Shown: one piece after another, positions 7,360-8,992 of the stretch | How the letters are laid out: each line of letters starts with the position of its first letter | Numbering within the stretch: the first letter of the stretch is position 1 | Assembly (NCBI GenBank): GCA_031290955.1 | Contig: JAISLJ010000147.1 | Location: forward strand, 1-8,992 | DNA: 8,992 nt | Reading direction: 5' to 3' | From: Zoogloeaceae bacterium | Lineage (GTDB): Bacteria > Pseudomonadota > Gammaproteobacteria > Burkholderiales > Rhodocyclaceae | Program-made: the position numbers and the translations under genes | Notes under the pieces: generated by a model | The model's database searches: none | Told to the model about the DNA's origin: nothing | What the model saw: the letters and a program-made list of their open reading frames with translations, nothing else

Positions 7360-7468
7360 AAAGAACCCGCACACCAATCTCCCGTCGAGGCGCTCAAATC
7401 ATGGTATGCGCAACACCCTGAATTGTTCATCAGCAAGTTTGTAACCAGACGGAACGCGATGATCGCGC
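7360..7468. other. Convergent intergenic region between rlpA and the glycosylase gene
   Basis: These 109 bases separate two converging units. They are somewhat AT-richer than the flanking genes. The only notable structure is CGCGAT-G-ATCGCG (7455-7467), a near-perfect palindrome directly before the glycosylase stop. Its loop is too short and no T-tract follows, so I do not call a terminator. No small gene or RNA was recognised. Confidence 0.5.
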
Positions 7469-8311
7469 TCACTTTGTCCGTTGTGCCCGGAGCACGTGCC
7501 GCGCCAGGCAAAAATCCTCCCACGCCTTGGCTTTTTCCGGCAAATTGCGCAGCAAATAGGCTGGATGATAGGTAACGACCACCGGGATTTCCTCATGACA
7601 AAGCGGCTTCTTGCGCAGGGCGGCAAGCGTCTTTTCTTCCCGCAGCACGCTGTAGACCGCCGCCTTGCCCAGCAGCACGATGATCTTCGGGCGGATCAGC
7701 TCGATCTGGCGACGCAGGAAGGGAAAGCAGGTTTCCATCTCCCCGTGCTGCGGTGTGCGATTGCCTTCCGGACGGCATTTGACGGCATTGGCGATATAGA
7801 CCTTCTCGCCGCGCTTCAGGTTGATCGCCGCGAGCATGGCATCCAGGAGTTTTCCGGCTTGCCCGACGAACGGCTCGCCCTGGAGATCCTCCTCCGCGCC
7901 CGGTCCCTCGCCCACGAACAGCCAATCCGCCGCCCGGTCGCCCACGCCGGGGACGGCCTGCCGCCGCTGGCGACAAAGCGTGCAGGCGCGGCAGGCGCGG
8001 ATGGCCGCCTCCAATTCCTCCCAGCCCATTCTGGCAATTCGGGCAATTTCTTCGGCGCGCACATCGGGCGAGACAGGTGCCTCCAGGCGCGTTTCCGGCT
8101 CGGGTCTTGCGGCACGCGGCGCGGCAGCGAGGTTGCCGGAGGATTCGGCGGTCACGGCCACGGCGGCCTTGGGCGCTTCCGGACGCGGATGTTCAGGCGT
8201 ATCAAGGAATGGCGGGGCAATGGCTGCGGCGGGCATTTCGGATGCGCCGCGCAAGCGCCACAGGGTGTAGCCCATTTCCATCAGGATTTGTGCGCGGGCC
8301 TTCCTGTTCAC
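7469..8311 (-). CDS. Uracil-DNA glycosylase, family 4 ([4Fe-4S] type), with N-terminal tail
   Basis: The enzyme removes uracil from DNA, starting base-excision repair of deaminated cytosine. The 280-residue product has a glycosylase domain (about 95-280). It contains motif A GEGPGAEED (134-142), GEPFVGQAG (145-153) and motif B THP-type TYHPAYLLR (247-255, His249). Four cysteines are placed as the family's iron-sulfur ligands: Cys107 and Cys110 in CRAC, Cys179 in NAVKCRP and Cys195 in METCFPFL. Ahead of this lie a short N-terminal motif (about 7-22) and a Pro/Ala/Glu linker (about 25-85). The GTG start at 8311 is preferred because GGAG lies 8 bases upstream and the codon overlaps the rimI stop as GTGA, implying coupling; ATG at Met11 is too far from any Shine-Dalgarno sequence. 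The same frame stays open upstream to 8776, but that part reads rimI out of frame. Confidence 0.93.
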   Translation of the reverse strand: MNRKARAQILMEMGYTLWRLRGASEMPAAAIAPPFLDTPEHPRPEAPKAAVAVTAESSGNLAAAPRAARPEPETRLEAPVSPDVRAEEIARIARMGWEELEAAIRACRACTLCRQRRQAVPGVGDRAADWLFVGEGPGAEEDLQGEPFVGQAGKLLDAMLAAINLKRGEKVYIANAVKCRPEGNRTPQHGEMETCFPFLRRQIELIRPKIIVLLGKAAVYSVLREEKTLAALRKKPLCHEEIPVVVTYHPAYLLRNLPEKAKAWEDFCLARHVLRAQRTK

Positions 8312-8826
8312 GATTCGCGCTCCAGTGCGCGGCACAGCACCAGGCCATCTTCCCGTCCGGAGTTGGCCGGGTAATAGCCCTTGCGCCGCCCAATCTCGAC
8401 GAAACCCAGGCAGCGATAGAGCGCCAGCGCCTTCTGGTTGGAAGGCCGGACTTCCAGATAGAGTTTTTTCGCGCCCTGCGCGGCCGACCAGACGATGCCA
8501 TGCCGGAGAAGTCGCGCCCCCAGCCCCTTGCCCTGATGACGGGGCGCGACCGCGACATTCAGGAGATGCGCCTCGTCGAGCGCCAGCATGAGCACGAGAA
8601 AGCCCAGAAGATTGCCGCCCTGGCCCAGAATCCAGGCTGGATACCCCGCTTCCAGGGCATCGGCGAAATGCCGCTCCCGCCAGGGAAACGCCTGCGCCAA
8701 GGCTTCGAGCGCCGCCACCGCCGCGAGATCCGAAGCCTGCATGGGCAAAAGTTCCAGCCCCGCCCCTTCCTGCCAAAGCGCGCAGGAGCCGGGTTCAGTG
8801 GAAGTTTCCAGAGCCAAGGTTTGCAT
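8308..8826 (-). CDS. rimI: RimI-type N-acetyltransferase with a fused TsaB N-terminal remnant
   Basis: RimI is a GNAT enzyme that acetylates the N-terminal amine of ribosomal protein S18. The 172-residue product carries a full RimI domain from about residue 24: MQASDLAAVAALE (29-41), AFPW (46-49), LDEAHLLNVAV (83-93), the acetyl-CoA loop QGKGLG (98-103), catalytic-type Glu125 in LEVRPSN and Tyr137 in ALYRCLGF, then YYPANSGREDGLVL (151-164). The first 21 residues are not RimI. MQTLALETSTEPGSCALW followed by QEG reads as the N-terminus of TsaB, the t6A-synthesis protein whose gene commonly precedes rimI in betaproteobacteria. The join is in frame near residues 21-24, and the rest of TsaB (about 200 residues) is absent. 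Met29 could serve as a rimI-only start. The stop overlaps the next gene, so both are probably one transcript. RimI identity is firm; deletion-fusion is inference. Confidence 0.92.
   Translation of the reverse strand: MQTLALETSTEPGSCALWQEGAGLELLPMQASDLAAVAALEALAQAFPWRERHFADALEAGYPAWILGQGGNLLGFLVLMLALDEAHLLNVAVAPRHQGKGLGARLLRHGIVWSAAQGAKKLYLEVRPSNQKALALYRCLGFVEIGRRKGYYPANSGREDGLVLCRALERES
8764..8826 (-). pseudogene. tsaB 5' remnant (about 21 codons) forming the N-terminus of the rimI frame
   Basis: The encoded residues MQTLALETST plus EPGSCALWQEG align well with the E. coli TsaB start as I recall it (MRILAIDTATEACSVALWND). This is the first beta strand and phosphate-loop region of the ASKHA fold. 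Nothing of the rest of TsaB follows. The piece cannot act as TsaB; it now supplies promoter, start codon and N-terminus for rimI. Confidence 0.7.
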
Positions 8827-8832
8827 GGGGGG

Positions 8833-8860
8833 ATTCTACCAGAGGAGAATGTTCTGAAAA
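8833..8860 (-). promoter_or_regulatory. Extended -10 promoter of the tsaB'-rimI-glycosylase unit, probably leaderless
   Basis: Minus-strand TAGAAT (plus 8833-8838) is preceded by TGG (8839-8841), an extended -10 match. A TTTTCA -35-like hexamer (8855-8860) lies 16 bases further up. Six C residues (minus strand) separate TAGAAT from ATG, which puts the A of the start codon at +1. There is no purine-rich ribosome binding site in the gap. Leaderless transcription is the inference. Confidence 0.65.
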
Positions 8861-8952
8861 GGTGCACAAAGGGCAGTGTAGCGAGCTTCCTATCTGTCCA
8901 CCTTTGTAGCGCGATAGTTGTCCGGTCGTCATAGTATCTCCCTGGGAATTCC

Positions 8953-8959
8953 AAGGAGG
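8953..8959 (+). promoter_or_regulatory. Strong ribosome binding site for the right-edge gene
   Basis: AAGGAGG is a perfect Shine-Dalgarno match, six bases before the ATG at 8966. It is the best such site in the window and supports a real gene start despite the short visible reading frame. Confidence 0.75.
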
Positions 8960-8965
8960 CTTGAG

Positions 8966-8992
8966 ATGAAGCGGACGCTCGTGCAGGAAGAG
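8966..8992 (+). CDS. Start of an unidentified gene cut by the window edge, possibly a transposase
   Basis: Only nine codons are visible, encoding MKRTLVQEE. The start is supported by AAGGAGG six bases upstream. Nine residues cannot identify a family. The basic start resembles my recollection of ISNCY-type transposases, and the upstream motifs could belong to an element end, so a transposase is a guess. An ordinary chromosomal gene remains equally possible. It is divergent from the tsaB'-rimI unit. Confidence 0.5.

Larger units (their letters stand above)
8827..8965. other. Divergent intergenic region, possible end of an insertion element
   Basis: These 139 bases hold the minus-strand promoter described separately. 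Beyond it are an inverted repeat, ACAAAGG (8866-8872) and CCTTTGT (8901-8907), and two TGTCC motifs (8895-8899 and 8919-8923). The stretch is AT-richer and less regular than the rest of the window. A terminal inverted repeat of a mobile element beginning near TGTCCACCTTTG (from 8895) is possible, but only one end is visible. Confidence 0.3.

Noticed and set aside
7455..7467. CGCGAT-G-ATCGCG palindrome as a terminator
   Set aside because: The full stem would leave a one-base loop and there is no T-tract on either strand, so it is not a convincing intrinsic terminator. It may be chance in GC-rich DNA.
8312..8776. N-terminal extension of the glycosylase frame by 155 codons
   Set aside because: It reads through rimI in another frame and gives low-complexity Gly/Arg/Ser sequence. 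The GTG at 8311 with GGAG upstream and the GTGA overlap is a better start.

Overview
The window looks like chromosomal DNA from a high-GC betaproteobacterium. The evidence is the divergent gatC / mreBCD-mrdA-rodA arrangement, the betaproteobacterial character of MreC and MreD, and a downstream rimI plus family 4 uracil-DNA glycosylase pair with the long linker usual in that class. I cannot fix the genus; Rhodocyclales or a relative is a guess. Most of the DNA is an ordinary core region. The unusual parts are at the right end.

Layout. Positions 1-226 (minus) hold the 5' part of gatC, running off the left edge. A 197-base divergent intergenic region (227-423) holds promoter-like sequences, a direct repeat and an AT-rich palindrome. 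From 424 to 7359 (plus) there is one compact elongasome operon: mreB, mreC, mreD, mrdA (PBP2), rodA and rlpA. Gaps are 49, 5, 5, -14 and 9 bases. The products work together: MreB filaments and MreC/MreD organise and activate the RodA glycosyltransferase and the PBP2 transpeptidase for side-wall peptidoglycan synthesis. RlpA is an outer-membrane lipoprotein with a lytic transglycosylase domain and a SPOR domain that acts at denuded septal glycan. After a 109-base convergent gap, the minus strand carries a two-gene unit: a TsaB-RimI chimera (8308-8826) coupled by a GTGA overlap to a family 4 uracil-DNA glycosylase (7469-8311). At the right edge, a plus-strand gene with a strong ribosome binding site begins at 8966. 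It is possibly the transposase of an insertion element.

Points most worth a second look: (1) the rimI reading frame begins with about 21 residues that are a good TsaB N-terminus, spliced in frame to a complete RimI acetyltransferase, as if nearly all of tsaB had been deleted; (2) this gene has an extended -10 promoter placed so that the start codon itself is the predicted +1, suggesting a leaderless mRNA; (3) the N-terminal tail of the uracil-DNA glycosylase resembles the N-terminal clamp-loader peptide of the DNA polymerase III psi subunit (HolD), suggesting a tether to the replisome; (4) the RlpA linker holds a 12-residue tandem repeat. I saw no CRISPR array, tRNA, rRNA or complete mobile element.
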